This document shows positions 44,290-52,586 of a DNA stretch of 64,000 bases, piece by piece. A program made the translations under genes and the position numbers. The notes beneath the pieces are model-generated. The model searched no databases and was not told the DNA's origin. It saw nothing but the letters and a program-made list of their open reading frames with translations. This DNA comes from Pseudoalteromonas viridis (GTDB taxonomy: Bacteria; Pseudomonadota; Gammaproteobacteria; Enterobacterales; Alteromonadaceae). The stretch covers positions 2,790,001 to 2,854,000 of the forward strand of contig NZ_CP072425.1 in assembly GCF_017742995.1 (NCBI RefSeq), written 5' to 3'. Each line of letters opens with the position of its first letter. Position 1 is the first letter of the stretch.

Positions 44290-45555
44290 ATGTCGATATT
44301 CACCTCCTATCTCAGGCTCAGTGCCGAGTATCGTTGGATGCTCGTTGCTGCGTTTGTGTTTAATCTGGGATTTTACATGCTGATCCCGTTTTTGGCGGGC
44401 TACCTGAAACAAGACTTGTTGCTGAGTGCCACCCTGGTTGGATTGGTCCTGGGTGTGCGCTCTTTTTGCCAGCAGGGCCTGTTTTTAGTGGGCGGCTTAC
44501 TGGCCGACTTGTTTGGCGTAAAAAAACTGATAGTGATCGGGTGTCTACTCAGAGCGCTGGGATTCTGTCTGTTTTTGTTTTCGCAAATCACAGAGCTGCT
44601 GTTTTTAGCGGCCTTTATGACCGGGTTTGCCGGTGCTTTGTTTACCCCTGCTGCTCAGTCTTACTTTTCTAAACAAACAGAGCTAAGTCGCGCGCAAATG
44701 TTTGCACTGGTCGGGGTTGCCAGAAATGGCGGGGAGTTACTCGGCCCGGTGTGTGGCCTGCTATTACTGAGTGTTAGTTTTGATGTGTTGTGCGTGGTTT
44801 CGGCGCTGCCTTTTGCTCTATTTGCGCTGCTATTCACGGTATTACTGCCAGCTAAACACGCCCCGGCGGACAGCCAGTCTGCCTCGGAGAAGTCGTCGGG
44901 AGGCGGGGTGTCGGCCATGATTGCCGGTGTACTGGGCAACCGGCCATTTTTGCTATTCTCATTGCTCATGTCGGGCTACTTTATGCTGATCAATCAGATC
45001 TCTTTTGCCATTCCGCTGCATCTGGTTAATCAGTCCGGGGCGCCGCAGGATGTGGCCTGGGTACTGACCTTGTGTGCACTGATCTCCATCTGTTTGCAGT
45101 TTCCCATCACGCGTATGTGCGAGCGCTGGCTGTCGCCCGATCAGTGGATCAGTATAGGTATTGCTTTAATGGGGCTATCGTTTGCCACCCTGGTTCCCGC
45201 CTGGCCTTATCAATCCGGCGTTTTGTATTACCTGCCGATGAGCCTGCTGGCAGTCTTGTTTACCCTCGGCACTATGGTGAGTTTTCCTTTTATCATGAGC
45301 CAGATATCAGTACTGGCACAGGACAAGTCGGTTGCCACGCACTACGGATTTTTTTATTTGTTTGCCGGTGTCGGGTTAATTTCGGGCAGTGCAGTGGTTG
45401 GGGTAGCGTTTGATTACGCCAGCCTGAGCCAGAATCTGGCCTGGTATTGCCTGATAGCCATTGGGGTGGCCACGGCGGTGTTAAACACGCTGTTTATGTC
45501 AACGCCCGCGATACATGCTCAAATTCAAACAACCAGTCCATCTACATCAAAGTAA
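44290..45555 (+). CDS. MFS transporter, probable metallophore exporter
   Basis: 421 aa with 12 predicted helices. First helix pair 'MLVAAFVFNLGFYMLIPFLA', loop motif 'GLLADLFGVKKLIVIG' (a variant of the MFS motif A), central loop rich in Ser/Gly, and C-terminal helices. In staphylopine systems CntE is an MFS exporter next to the synthase, which makes export of the NAS-like product likely. Translation is coupled by a 5-bp gap. The proton-coupled substrate is inferred from context only. Confidence 0.85.
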   Translation: MSIFTSYLRLSAEYRWMLVAAFVFNLGFYMLIPFLAGYLKQDLLLSATLVGLVLGVRSFCQQGLFLVGGLLADLFGVKKLIVIGCLLRALGFCLFLFSQITELLFLAAFMTGFAGALFTPAAQSYFSKQTELSRAQMFALVGVARNGGELLGPVCGLLLLSVSFDVLCVVSALPFALFALLFTVLLPAKHAPADSQSASEKSSGGGVSAMIAGVLGNRPFLLFSLLMSGYFMLINQISFAIPLHLVNQSGAPQDVAWVLTLCALISICLQFPITRMCERWLSPDQWISIGIALMGLSFATLVPAWPYQSGVLYYLPMSLLAVLFTLGTMVSFPFIMSQISVLAQDKSVATHYGFFYLFAGVGLISGSAVVGVAFDYASLSQNLAWYCLIAIGVATAVLNTLFMSTPAIHAQIQTTSPSTSK

Positions 45556-45564
45556 GGATTAACC

Positions 45565-46017
45565 ATGATTCAACTTACTCAAGCGCAGCAACGAGCCTAT
45601 ATGTCAGACTATCTGGAAAATGGCTGGCGTGAGGAGCGCATGTCTTTTAGCTCTGTCTCATTAGAACCCGGTTATATTGATGGCCGCATTAATGTGGAGC
45701 ATTTTCAAATGCCTGGAGATGGCCGTTTTCATTTCAGTGCCCAAAGCGCGATGATTTGGATCTCTCAGCTGGGCATTATTTATGGTTGCTGGGACAATCA
45801 GTTAAGTGAAAAAGCCGGTGAAGTGTACCTCAGAGATCTCGATATTAAATTTAAGCGCACCATTAACACGACTGAGGAAGTGCGCTTTGAAGGCTTCTTC
45901 CCTAAACAGTGTAAAAAGCGTTTGTCGGACGACCTGGTGTACTACAAAAATGCGCAGATCCATGTTGAGGGTGGGGCGTTTACCGGCACGGCGAGTTTTT
46001 TGGTACCCACAGGTTAA
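45565..46017 (+). CDS. Hot-dog-fold protein (FcoT/FabZ-like), metallophore operon
   Basis: 150 aa, AAGGA site before ATG 45565, 9 bp after the MFS gene. The helix 'FHFSAQSAMIWISQLGIIYG' and strands 'VYLRDLDIKFKRTI', 'EVRFEGFFPKQCKKRL' and 'GAFTGTASFLVP' look like a hot-dog fold. The closest pattern I know is FcoT, the acyl thioesterase of isonitrile lipopeptide metallophore synthesis, and FabZ-type dehydratases. The His in 'RFHF' may be catalytic. In this operon it may add, trim or release an acyl group on the metallophore, but this is a guess; another hot-dog role is possible. Confidence 0.6.
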   Translation: MIQLTQAQQRAYMSDYLENGWREERMSFSSVSLEPGYIDGRINVEHFQMPGDGRFHFSAQSAMIWISQLGIIYGCWDNQLSEKAGEVYLRDLDIKFKRTINTTEEVRFEGFFPKQCKKRLSDDLVYYKNAQIHVEGGAFTGTASFLVPTG

Positions 46018-46058
46018 GGTGGCAGAGTAATAAAAACTGTTCCTATTTAGGTAATTAA

Positions 46059-46073
46059 TGTTATGTTATAACC
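46059..46073. promoter_or_regulatory. Zur-box-like operator upstream of ABC operon
   Basis: TGTTATG-T-TATAACC agrees with the Zur core at 12 of 14 positions and has a good internal dyad (GTTAT-GTT-ATAAC). It lies 102-116 bp before the ATPase start at 46175, with a large hairpin in between, so it should act on the ABC operon rather than the hot-dog gene ending at 46017. Confidence 0.65.
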
Positions 46074-46096
46074 AATCATAACTAATGACATTTTTC

Positions 46097-46150
46097 AAAC
46101 CGCCCAAACACCGCGTTTATGTTCGTTCATAAACGCGGTGTGCGCGGTTT
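46097..46150 (+). terminator. Long two-part hairpin before ABC operon
   Basis: A perfect 13-bp stem CACCGCGTTTATG (46109-46121) / CATAAACGCGGTG (46128-46140), loop TTCGTT, inside an outer stem AAACCGC (46097-46103) / GCGGTTT (46144-46150), then TTATTG. It may end the NAS operon transcript, or form a leader structure of the ABC operon downstream of the Zur-like box. Confidence 0.6.
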
Positions 46151-46174
46151 TTATTGTATCAGGGAGAACTTTTT

Positions 46175-46897
46175 GTGTTAGAAGCCATACAGTTAAGCAA
46201 ATCATTTGCTGATAAACAGGTGATCACCGACTTGAGCTTTAAAGTTGAGCAGGGCGAGATCATGTGTCTGCTGGGTGCCAACGGCGCGGGAAAAAGCACC
46301 ACGCTGAATATCTTTCTTAACTTTTTACAGCCCGACAGTGGTCAGGCGCGCATTGACGGGGTCGATGTTCAGCAAAGCCCCAGCGGCAAAGACAAGCTGG
46401 TGTATCTGCCCGAGCAGGTGAACCTGTATCAGGAATTTAATGCCATTGATAACCTCAAATATTTGGCCAGCTTATCCGGGCTGTCGGTCAGTGAGGCGCA
46501 GATCAACGCCGCACTTGACGAAACGGGGCTTGAGCAAAATGCCCGTAAACAGTCATTAAAAAATTACTCAAAAGGAATGCGGCAAAAGGTTGGTATTGCC
46601 TTTGCCATCATGCGCCAGGCCAAAGTCTTGTTGCTGGATGAACCTACGTCGGGGCTGGACCCCAGCGCCACACTGGAGTTTATTCGGATTGTTGAGCGGC
46701 TGGCGAAAAAAGGTGCTGCCATCTTGATGGTGACGCACGACTTTTACTGTGCACATACCCTGGCCGACAAAATTGGCATTATGGATAAAGGCAAACTGCT
46801 GACGCTGTTAGATAACAATAAACTGCCTTTGAGTAGCCTGGAAACCACCTACCACGAACTGATCTCCGGGAAAGCGGCCATACGCGAAGCCAGCTAA
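46175..46897 (+). CDS. ABC transporter ATPase (ABC-2 type)
   Basis: 240 aa from GTG 46175; AGGGAGA 8 bp upstream decides it over the TTG at 46154. Walker A 'LLGANGAGKSTTLNIFLNFL', signature 'YSKGMRQKVGIAFAI', Walker B 'VLLLDEPTSGLDPS', H-loop 'MVTHDFYCAH'. This NosF/CcmA-like form with an ABC-2 permease pair usually moves cargo outward. It begins a three-gene operon behind a Zur-like box, followed by two permeases. Confidence 0.9.
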   Translation: MLEAIQLSKSFADKQVITDLSFKVEQGEIMCLLGANGAGKSTTLNIFLNFLQPDSGQARIDGVDVQQSPSGKDKLVYLPEQVNLYQEFNAIDNLKYLASLSGLSVSEAQINAALDETGLEQNARKQSLKNYSKGMRQKVGIAFAIMRQAKVLLLDEPTSGLDPSATLEFIRIVERLAKKGAAILMVTHDFYCAHTLADKIGIMDKGKLLTLLDNNKLPLSSLETTYHELISGKAAIREAS

Positions 46898-46936
46898 CGC
46901 GGTTGGGCTCATGTATAAACAGGAATTGTCTGATCT

Positions 46937-48376
46937 ATGAATAATAAAATAATGCAGATCTGCCGCCATGAATTGGCCAGTAAACGCAAAAGCCCCAGCC
47001 TGTGGCTGATCTTTTTTATGACCCAACTGCTGCTGGCGGTTGCCTTATTAACCGGTTGGCAGCAATACCAGCACAGTATGCACACTCAGGCCAAAGCACA
47101 GGAAATTGTTGAACAACAATGGAATGCCCAGCCAGACAGGCACCCACACCGGGTTGCACACTTTGGCCATTTTGCGTTTCGCCCTCCCAGTGCGCTGAGC
47201 TTTTTTGACCTGGGCGTTAATGCCTGGGTCGGCGACAGTATCTTTTTAGAGGCGCACAAACAAAATAGCGCCAATTTTGCCAACGATCAGGATGGCGGTA
47301 CCTTGCTGAGGTTTTCCGAGCTTAGCAGCGCTAACATTCTACTGATCATCTGGCCTTTGTTGATCATTGCGCTGGGTTTTGCCAGTGTCAGTGGAGAGCA
47401 AAAAAGCGGCACATTGCGCCAGCTGATGTCCATGGGCGTGTCGTTTCGTGAACTAATTGCCGGTAAAAGCCTGAGTTACTTGCTGGTGTCTGTGGTGTTT
47501 ATTTTACCTGTGTTCGTTTTAGCCCTCGCCCTTGCTGCCGGGTCAGGCGCTCAGTTCTCAGCAGAAGCGCCACTGAGATTAACGCTGCTGTTTGGCACTT
47601 ATCTGCTTTACTGTCTGTTCTGGATAGCGCTGACGTTATTGATTTCGAGTCTGGTCAAGGCGCCAAAACAGGCGTTGGTACTGCTAACGTCGGTATGGTT
47701 TATCCTGACTATTCTGATGCCGCGCATGCTGGCAGAGTTTGCCCATCACCAGAACCCCCATCAAAAGCGAAATGACTTTGAACTGGCCATTAAACTGGAT
47801 AACCGTAAAGTCGGAGACAGCCATAACCCCAACGACCCGTATTTTAGCCAATTCCGTGAAGAAACCTTGAAAAAGTATGGCGTATCGACGGTTGAGGAAC
47901 TGCCGATTAATTACAAAGGATTGGTGATGCAGGAAGGGGAAAAACTCAATGCTGAAATCTATAAAAAGCACTATCAGCAACAAGTAGCGCAGTTTGAGGC
48001 GCAGCGCCAGTTTGTTAGTCAGTTTTACTGGCTGAATCCGTATTTGTTTGTGCGTGATTTTTCAATGGCGCTGACGCGCACAGACACCCGACACTTTTTG
48101 GATTTTGAGCAGCAGGCAGAGGCCCACAGATATGCGCGGATCCAAAAACTCAATCAGTTACATACCCATGAGATCCACCATCATAACGACAGAGCGCAGC
48201 GGGTTGATAAATCCTATTGGCAGGAGTTTGAAGCGTTTAACTACTTAACGCCTAAGCTCAGCTGGTCATTGAGTGCGTTTTCTCTGGCCTGGTTGCTGCC
48301 GCTGCTGGCGGTCGCAGCACTGTTTATGTTCCTGAGTTCAAACCCGATGCAGAGGAGGATCTATGCTGCTGTTTAA
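46937..48376 (+). CDS. ABC-2 permease with DUF3526-like domain, first
   Basis: 479 aa. N-terminal helix (about 21-42), a periplasmic domain with 'HPHRVAHFGHFAFRPPSAL' and 'FFDLGVNAWVGDSIFLEAHK', then helices ('IIWPLLIIALGFASVSGEQK', 'LLVSVVFILPVFVLALALA') and a long second soluble segment with a final helix. This His-rich periplasmic start is the hallmark of DUF3526-type permeases, which are often found with TonB receptors. The clustered histidines ('HTHEIHHHND') suggest metal contact. Overlaps the next permease by 14 bp. Function of this family is not established. Confidence 0.82.
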   Translation: MNNKIMQICRHELASKRKSPSLWLIFFMTQLLLAVALLTGWQQYQHSMHTQAKAQEIVEQQWNAQPDRHPHRVAHFGHFAFRPPSALSFFDLGVNAWVGDSIFLEAHKQNSANFANDQDGGTLLRFSELSSANILLIIWPLLIIALGFASVSGEQKSGTLRQLMSMGVSFRELIAGKSLSYLLVSVVFILPVFVLALALAAGSGAQFSAEAPLRLTLLFGTYLLYCLFWIALTLLISSLVKAPKQALVLLTSVWFILTILMPRMLAEFAHHQNPHQKRNDFELAIKLDNRKVGDSHNPNDPYFSQFREETLKKYGVSTVEELPINYKGLVMQEGEKLNAEIYKKHYQQQVAQFEAQRQFVSQFYWLNPYLFVRDFSMALTRTDTRHFLDFEQQAEAHRYARIQKLNQLHTHEIHHHNDRAQRVDKSYWQEFEAFNYLTPKLSWSLSAFSLAWLLPLLAVAALFMFLSSNPMQRRIYAAV

Positions 48377-49721
48377 ACTCGAATGCAAGCGTTTGTTTGC
48401 TGGCACCATTAATAAGCTGGTGCTGGTATTGTTTATCGTATCGGGTGTGTTTGCCATTTATCAGGGCGCACTTGGTTATAAGTCACTGCGCATTGATCAG
48501 TATAAGTCGATGGTGGTGTTCCAAAAAGAGCGGGAGCATGTGAACAGTCGTGAAACACTGCCCGAGGCAGGCTCTTTGGCTTACTATGCCAGCGCCCCGA
48601 CCGAATGGAAACTAAGCCCCTGGGCCGCTTTGTTTGTGGGTGAGACACCGTCTTCTATGGTCGCAACTAAAATTCGCGCCACTGCATTACAAAGTCAGGC
48701 CTTTAATCGCGAAATTGTGAACCCGGCTCAGCAACGGGCAGGTGGCCTGGACTTAGGGTTTGTGCTGGTTTACTTCTTGCCTCTGGTAATTGGCATACTC
48801 ACCGTGACGCTTATCTCAGACGAGCAGCATGCCGGTCGCTGGCGATTACTCAACGCCCTGCCAGGTAGTGCATTCGCTTTGCTTGGTAAGCAAATCGCGC
48901 TGCGTTTTGCGGTGATCTGGCTGCTGGTGGCCATCTTGTTGGTGAGTGCGGCACTGATATTGTCTTTACCGTTTGATGCACTATTTTGGACTGTGCTGGG
49001 TGCCACCAGTTTGTATATGGTGTTCTGGTTTGCACTGGCAACCTTGATCATGAGCTTTGGTAAAAATAGCGTCGTGAATAGCCTGGCTTATCTCAGTAGC
49101 TGGGTGGTGCTGGCGCTGTTGATCCCAGGCGCGGTGCATTTGTATTTATCTGGTCAGTATCAAAGCGATGCGCCGCTTGAGATCACACTGCAACAACGCA
49201 CAACGCTCAATGATGGCTGGGATAAAGACAAACAAGCCACACTCGATGAGTTTTTGACACACGAAACACCCTGGCAGAATACCGCACCTTTGGGCGAGGC
49301 GTTTGACTGGAAATGGTACTACGCGCAGCAGCATATGAGCGACCTTGCAGTACAGTCTTTGGTTGAGGCCCATATCCAGAACAACCAGGCACGTCAGGCA
49401 CAGTTACAAACATTGAGTGTGCTGTCTCCGGCGTTGCTTTTTCAGCTTTCGCTTAATGAACTGGCTCAGACCAGCAGTGGTTACCAGCTCAAGTATCAGC
49501 AGCAGGTGGCCGACTATCACACCGTGATGCGTCATTTCTTTTACGACTTTATGTTCTTTGATAAGCCGGTAACCCGTCAGGATGTGGAAGACTTTCCGTT
49601 GTTCAAAGCGCAGGTCATGGAAACACAAAACGGACTGTGGAAGTGGTTGTTCAGTGCCTTACTTGTGCTGGCTCTTTGCGCATTGGCATTAGCCAGGATC
49701 CGTCAGGTAAAACCGTTTTAA
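48363..49721 (+). CDS. ABC-2 permease with DUF3526-like domain, second
   Basis: 452 aa, same layout as its neighbour: an N-terminal helix ('LVLVLFIVSGVFAIYQGALG'), periplasmic part containing 'AYYASAPTEWKLSPWAALF'-like segment, helices ('FVLVYFLPLVIGILTVTLIS', 'FAVIWLLVAILLVSAALIL'), a polar middle part, and a C-terminal helix. It lacks the His-rich loops of the first permease. It overlaps the upstream permease by 14 bp, so the two make a heterodimer with the ATPase. The gene is last in the operon and is followed by a strong hairpin. Substrate unknown; the context suggests something to do with zinc or its ligand. Confidence 0.82.
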   Translation: MLLFKLECKRLFAGTINKLVLVLFIVSGVFAIYQGALGYKSLRIDQYKSMVVFQKEREHVNSRETLPEAGSLAYYASAPTEWKLSPWAALFVGETPSSMVATKIRATALQSQAFNREIVNPAQQRAGGLDLGFVLVYFLPLVIGILTVTLISDEQHAGRWRLLNALPGSAFALLGKQIALRFAVIWLLVAILLVSAALILSLPFDALFWTVLGATSLYMVFWFALATLIMSFGKNSVVNSLAYLSSWVVLALLIPGAVHLYLSGQYQSDAPLEITLQQRTTLNDGWDKDKQATLDEFLTHETPWQNTAPLGEAFDWKWYYAQQHMSDLAVQSLVEAHIQNNQARQAQLQTLSVLSPALLFQLSLNELAQTSSGYQLKYQQQVADYHTVMRHFFYDFMFFDKPVTRQDVEDFPLFKAQVMETQNGLWKWLFSALLVLALCALALARIRQVKPF

Positions 49722-49730
49722 CCCCTCAGC

Positions 49731-49757
49731 ACGTACGGGCAGTTTTCGCCCGTACGT
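49731..49757 (+). terminator. Hairpin after ABC operon
   Basis: Perfect 10-bp stem ACGTACGGGC (49731-49740) / GCCCGTACGT (49748-49757), 7-nt loop, followed by only a few T. Likely transcript end of the ABC operon. Confidence 0.6.
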
Positions 49758-49810
49758 ATTACTCAGATAATATGAAGAATTTACCAAAAAGCGTGTTGTT
49801 CAATTAACGC

Positions 49811-50359
49811 ATGTGCAGTAAGATGGATGTTTCCAATTTTTATCCGCTTTGCTCAGGGACACGCATGTTATCACTCAGACCTTTTGAATCCACAGATGAA
49901 CCAAGTCTGGTTCGTTACTTAAACAACCCGGCCACCGTGCAATACTTATCACCCAAAGTCCCTTTTCCCTATACTCAGGAAGATGCCCAGTGGTGGATCA
50001 CGACCGGCAGTAAACAGGGGATCACCCGAGCGATTATGCTTGATGATGTGCTGATTGGGTGTATTGGCGCCCGTCCTGGCACTTTTGAGTATTGCCGAAG
50101 TGCGGAAATAGGCTACTGGCTGGCTGAGGAATACTGGGGCCGGGGGATCACGGGCCAGGCATTACAGCTGTTGATAGACGAAGTTGAAACCACCACTGAT
50201 ATGGTACGCTTAGACGCCGTGGTGGTCGCACAAAATATCCGTTCAGCCAGAGTGCTGGAAAAAGCAGGGTTTGAATATGAAGGCCTGCGCCGTATGGCAA
50301 TCTGTAAAGATGGCGAATTTTTTGATGCACGGTTGTTTGGCAAGTTACTCGCACAGTGA
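49811..50359 (+). CDS. GNAT acetyltransferase (RimJ/RimL-type)
   Basis: 182 aa. N-terminal 'GTRMLSLRPFESTDEPSLVR' is the usual opening of RimL-like enzymes; the acetyl-CoA site is 'WLAEEYWGRGITGQALQLLI' and 'ARVLEKAGFEYEGLRRM' closes the fold. It acetylates an amine of a protein N-terminus, an antibiotic or a small molecule. Three starts are possible (49811, 49823, 49865). The 49865 ATG has AGGGA before it but would remove the conserved 'TRMLSLRP' start, so I keep the longest. Single gene. Confidence 0.85.
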   Translation: MCSKMDVSNFYPLCSGTRMLSLRPFESTDEPSLVRYLNNPATVQYLSPKVPFPYTQEDAQWWITTGSKQGITRAIMLDDVLIGCIGARPGTFEYCRSAEIGYWLAEEYWGRGITGQALQLLIDEVETTTDMVRLDAVVVAQNIRSARVLEKAGFEYEGLRRMAICKDGEFFDARLFGKLLAQ

Positions 50360-50504
50360 CACATTGTCTGTGTAAGCCATAGCCATCTTATCTGGCAGGA
50401 TCTGAAGCCAGTGGATGATTGGCTAAGCAAGATATTGACGAAAAAGGCCTTTTAGTTTAGTTTTTTGCTACAACCAGATGTTCTAGCGCAAGGAGTGACA
50501 GACA

Positions 50505-51191
50505 ATGGAAATAAATCGAGCAGGCATGATAGCGCCCGCGTCAAGCAACACCCGCAACAGCGAACAATCCGCCACAGAGCAGCTCAGGGCCGCCAAAGTT
50601 GAGCCTGAGAACCCCGCCGTCAGCGGTAATATCACCTTTAGTGAAGACAACGGCTTAATGAATGAGGAGGAGATTGCCCAGTTCACAAAGGAACTGAACG
50701 ACGAACTGAAACAGCAGATTAAAGATTTTGAACGAGCACAGAGCGCATTGGTAAGCAGTCTGGATCTATTCGGCCAGTTTAAAGAAATGCAAAAAGTGGC
50801 GAACCCTCACTTAAACTTAGACTCGGTCGATTTGGCACAAAATGAAGATGGCTCGCTGGCGCTGGTTGGCGGCAGCATGTCCAGGGCTCAGCGTAGTGAA
50901 CTTGAGGAGCTGCTCAATCTTAACGACGCTCTGAAAGAAGCATTTACCGAGGTGCACAAAGGCATTTTAAGTGTCTTTCAGTTTCATACCTCTGACTTTG
51001 ATGTACTCCGTGAAGAAGACTTACGAGGTACACTCAAGCTCAATGAAATGACCGAAAAATACACCCGACGCTTTACGGGCGGAATTGGTCAAAACCTGCC
51101 GACAGATGAAGAAAAAATCATGGCCGATCCACTGCTTTTCTTCGGCATGATGGTTGATGCACTCAAGCCCAGAGTCAGCATCAAAGTGTAA
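50505..51191 (+). CDS. Unrecognised soluble protein, copy 1 of a paralog pair
   Basis: 228 aa, no signal peptide or membrane segment, acidic, mostly helical. N-terminal 'MEINRAGMIAPAS', a helix region around 'EIAQFTKELNDELKQQIKDF' and an end 'MMVDALKPRVSIKV'. A second gene at 59648-60340 has the same layout: 'MVEINRANQVP', 'VDLAQNEDGSLAL' versus 'LDLSLQKDGSLKL', 'LKEAFTEVHKGIL' versus 'LKNAFTQVHSGII' and 'LKPRVSIKV' versus 'VNPKISVMV'. I do not recognise the family. It stands alone; a role as a secreted effector, phage tail-like or structural protein is possible, but nothing proves it. Confidence 0.7.
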   Translation: MEINRAGMIAPASSNTRNSEQSATEQLRAAKVEPENPAVSGNITFSEDNGLMNEEEIAQFTKELNDELKQQIKDFERAQSALVSSLDLFGQFKEMQKVANPHLNLDSVDLAQNEDGSLALVGGSMSRAQRSELEELLNLNDALKEAFTEVHKGILSVFQFHTSDFDVLREEDLRGTLKLNEMTEKYTRRFTGGIGQNLPTDEEKIMADPLLFFGMMVDALKPRVSIKV

Positions 51192-51254
51192 CAGGCTATA
51201 CCTGTCAGGTTACTGGTGGCCTGGTTGTTTTCATAAGGCAAGTTTCTCCCGGAT

Positions 51255-51284
51255 AACGGACTACATTCGCATAGTCCGTTATTT
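51255..51284. terminator. Terminator between paralog gene and peptidase gene
   Basis: 9-bp stem AACGGACTA (51255-51263) / TAGTCCGTT (51272-51280), 8-nt loop, then ATTTC on the plus strand. Convergent genes meet here. T-run weak. Confidence 0.5.
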
Positions 51285-51292
51285 CAATTAAG

Positions 51293-52429
51293 TTAGTCAG
51301 CAAGATCAAACCGCAGCGCAGCCGGCTCCAGTAACTTTACTGTGGGAATAAAATACCGGGTATCGTAAATACCATCATAGTTATGCCAATGCAGGCCTTC
51401 GCTGTCTGTGTCTGCGTCATCGTGATGCCAGGGCTCCAGTGGCTCGCTCAGAAAACTCACGTGCAGGTGGTTTTTATGATTGGCTTTGACCTGGGTAACA
51501 CCGCGCAGGTTGTCGGCAAAGATGATTTGGGTTGCGCCCAGCTGGACCAGCGCATCGACCAGGCTTTGTGTTGCCTGGCGGTCATATGCCGCATCGCCAA
51601 CGCTGATGGGCCCACTTTGCGTGCCAAGCGGTCGAATGTCCACGGTGCCGCCAAACTTATGAGTAAAATGCGGTGGATTAATGCCGCCCCAGCGCATGGT
51701 GGCACCGGTAATGGTTAAGTGATCTGGCATACCGGCCGGTTTATCGGGCTGTGCGTGCCAGGCGCGACCTAGGTTTTGCAATGCCGCGAGTAAATTGGGG
51801 TGTAAATGACGACCGACTAACCCCGCCGTGGTGAGCCCCTGATTTGGAGTATCCGGTATAGGCACTAAGCCGTTGACGGCGCATTTTACCTCTAAGGTTT
51901 GTTGCTGTGAGCCCACTCGGGCGACAAATCTGTCCGAGCCCGGCACGCTGTCATTGCCGCAGCTATGAAAGTTGTGAATAGCAACCGTTACCTGTCCGCG
52001 TGCATCTGTCACCGGGCTGGATACGTTAAACGGTGCGGTTAAGCGAAACAGGCCTTGCTCAATCCGAGCCAGTACTTTAGTGCGTACACTGTGGCTAAAT
52101 CGGGCGGCCATGTCATCTGGCTCTCGCCATTGTGGTGCCGTCAGCGTCAGGGGCGCAGCACTTATCTCCACCGGCTCGCCTACAATGGGTTGACCCCGCC
52201 AGTTGGTTAATGTCAGCGTCCAGGTGGCGGTATTACCATTTTTTGGAAACAAGGTGACGTCTGTGGCGTTTTCCAGCCATTGCTGGCCAAAGTAGCCGCT
52301 GCCGTCAGGCGTTACTATCAAACCATCATAATAAAATTGGCTGGTCAGAGCCGAGGTGTGTGCTGTGTTTGCAAAAACCGGGCAGCATAAACCCAGTGCC
52401 GCGCTTAGCAGCGCAATCCGTGCTTTCAT
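51293..52429 (-). CDS. Secreted LAS-type metallopeptidase (MepA/M15-like)
   Basis: 378 aa with a signal peptide cleaved after about residue 20 ('PVFA'). An N-terminal beta-sandwich, Ig-like region (about 40-190, with 'TWTLTLTNWRGQPIVGEPVE' and 'VTDARGQVTVAIH') precedes a C-terminal LAS metallopeptidase domain: 'HFTHKFGGTVDIRPLG' (His-x6-Asp) and 'NHKNHLHVSF' give the zinc ligands. Such enzymes cut D,D- or L,D-linkages in peptidoglycan or other peptides. The Ig domain may anchor it to the cell surface. Its exact target is unknown. Confidence 0.8.
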   Translation of the reverse strand: MKARIALLSAALGLCCPVFANTAHTSALTSQFYYDGLIVTPDGSGYFGQQWLENATDVTLFPKNGNTATWTLTLTNWRGQPIVGEPVEISAAPLTLTAPQWREPDDMAARFSHSVRTKVLARIEQGLFRLTAPFNVSSPVTDARGQVTVAIHNFHSCGNDSVPGSDRFVARVGSQQQTLEVKCAVNGLVPIPDTPNQGLTTAGLVGRHLHPNLLAALQNLGRAWHAQPDKPAGMPDHLTITGATMRWGGINPPHFTHKFGGTVDIRPLGTQSGPISVGDAAYDRQATQSLVDALVQLGATQIIFADNLRGVTQVKANHKNHLHVSFLSEPLEPWHHDDADTDSEGLHWHNYDGIYDTRYFIPTVKLLEPAALRFDLAD

Positions 52430-52541
52430 GGTGTCTCTCCTTGAGTTGTCTACTCAAGGCTAGCAGCTCAGACGGGTGTGACAAATTTATGAAGATGCAT
52501 ATTTTTCATGCGTCAGGAAGGAATAGCAGGGGATAGAAACG

Positions 52542-52570
52542 AAAAAAGCGAGCCTTAGCTCGCTTTTTTT
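52542..52570. terminator. Bidirectional terminator between cspA and peptidase genes
   Basis: Perfect 12-bp stem AAAAAAGCGAGC (52542-52553) / GCTCGCTTTTTT (52558-52569), 4-nt loop CTTA, T-run in both directions. It ends the cold-shock transcript on the minus strand (gene stop at 52587). Confidence 0.9.
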
Positions 52571-52586
52571 GCAAAATGCGTAGTAA

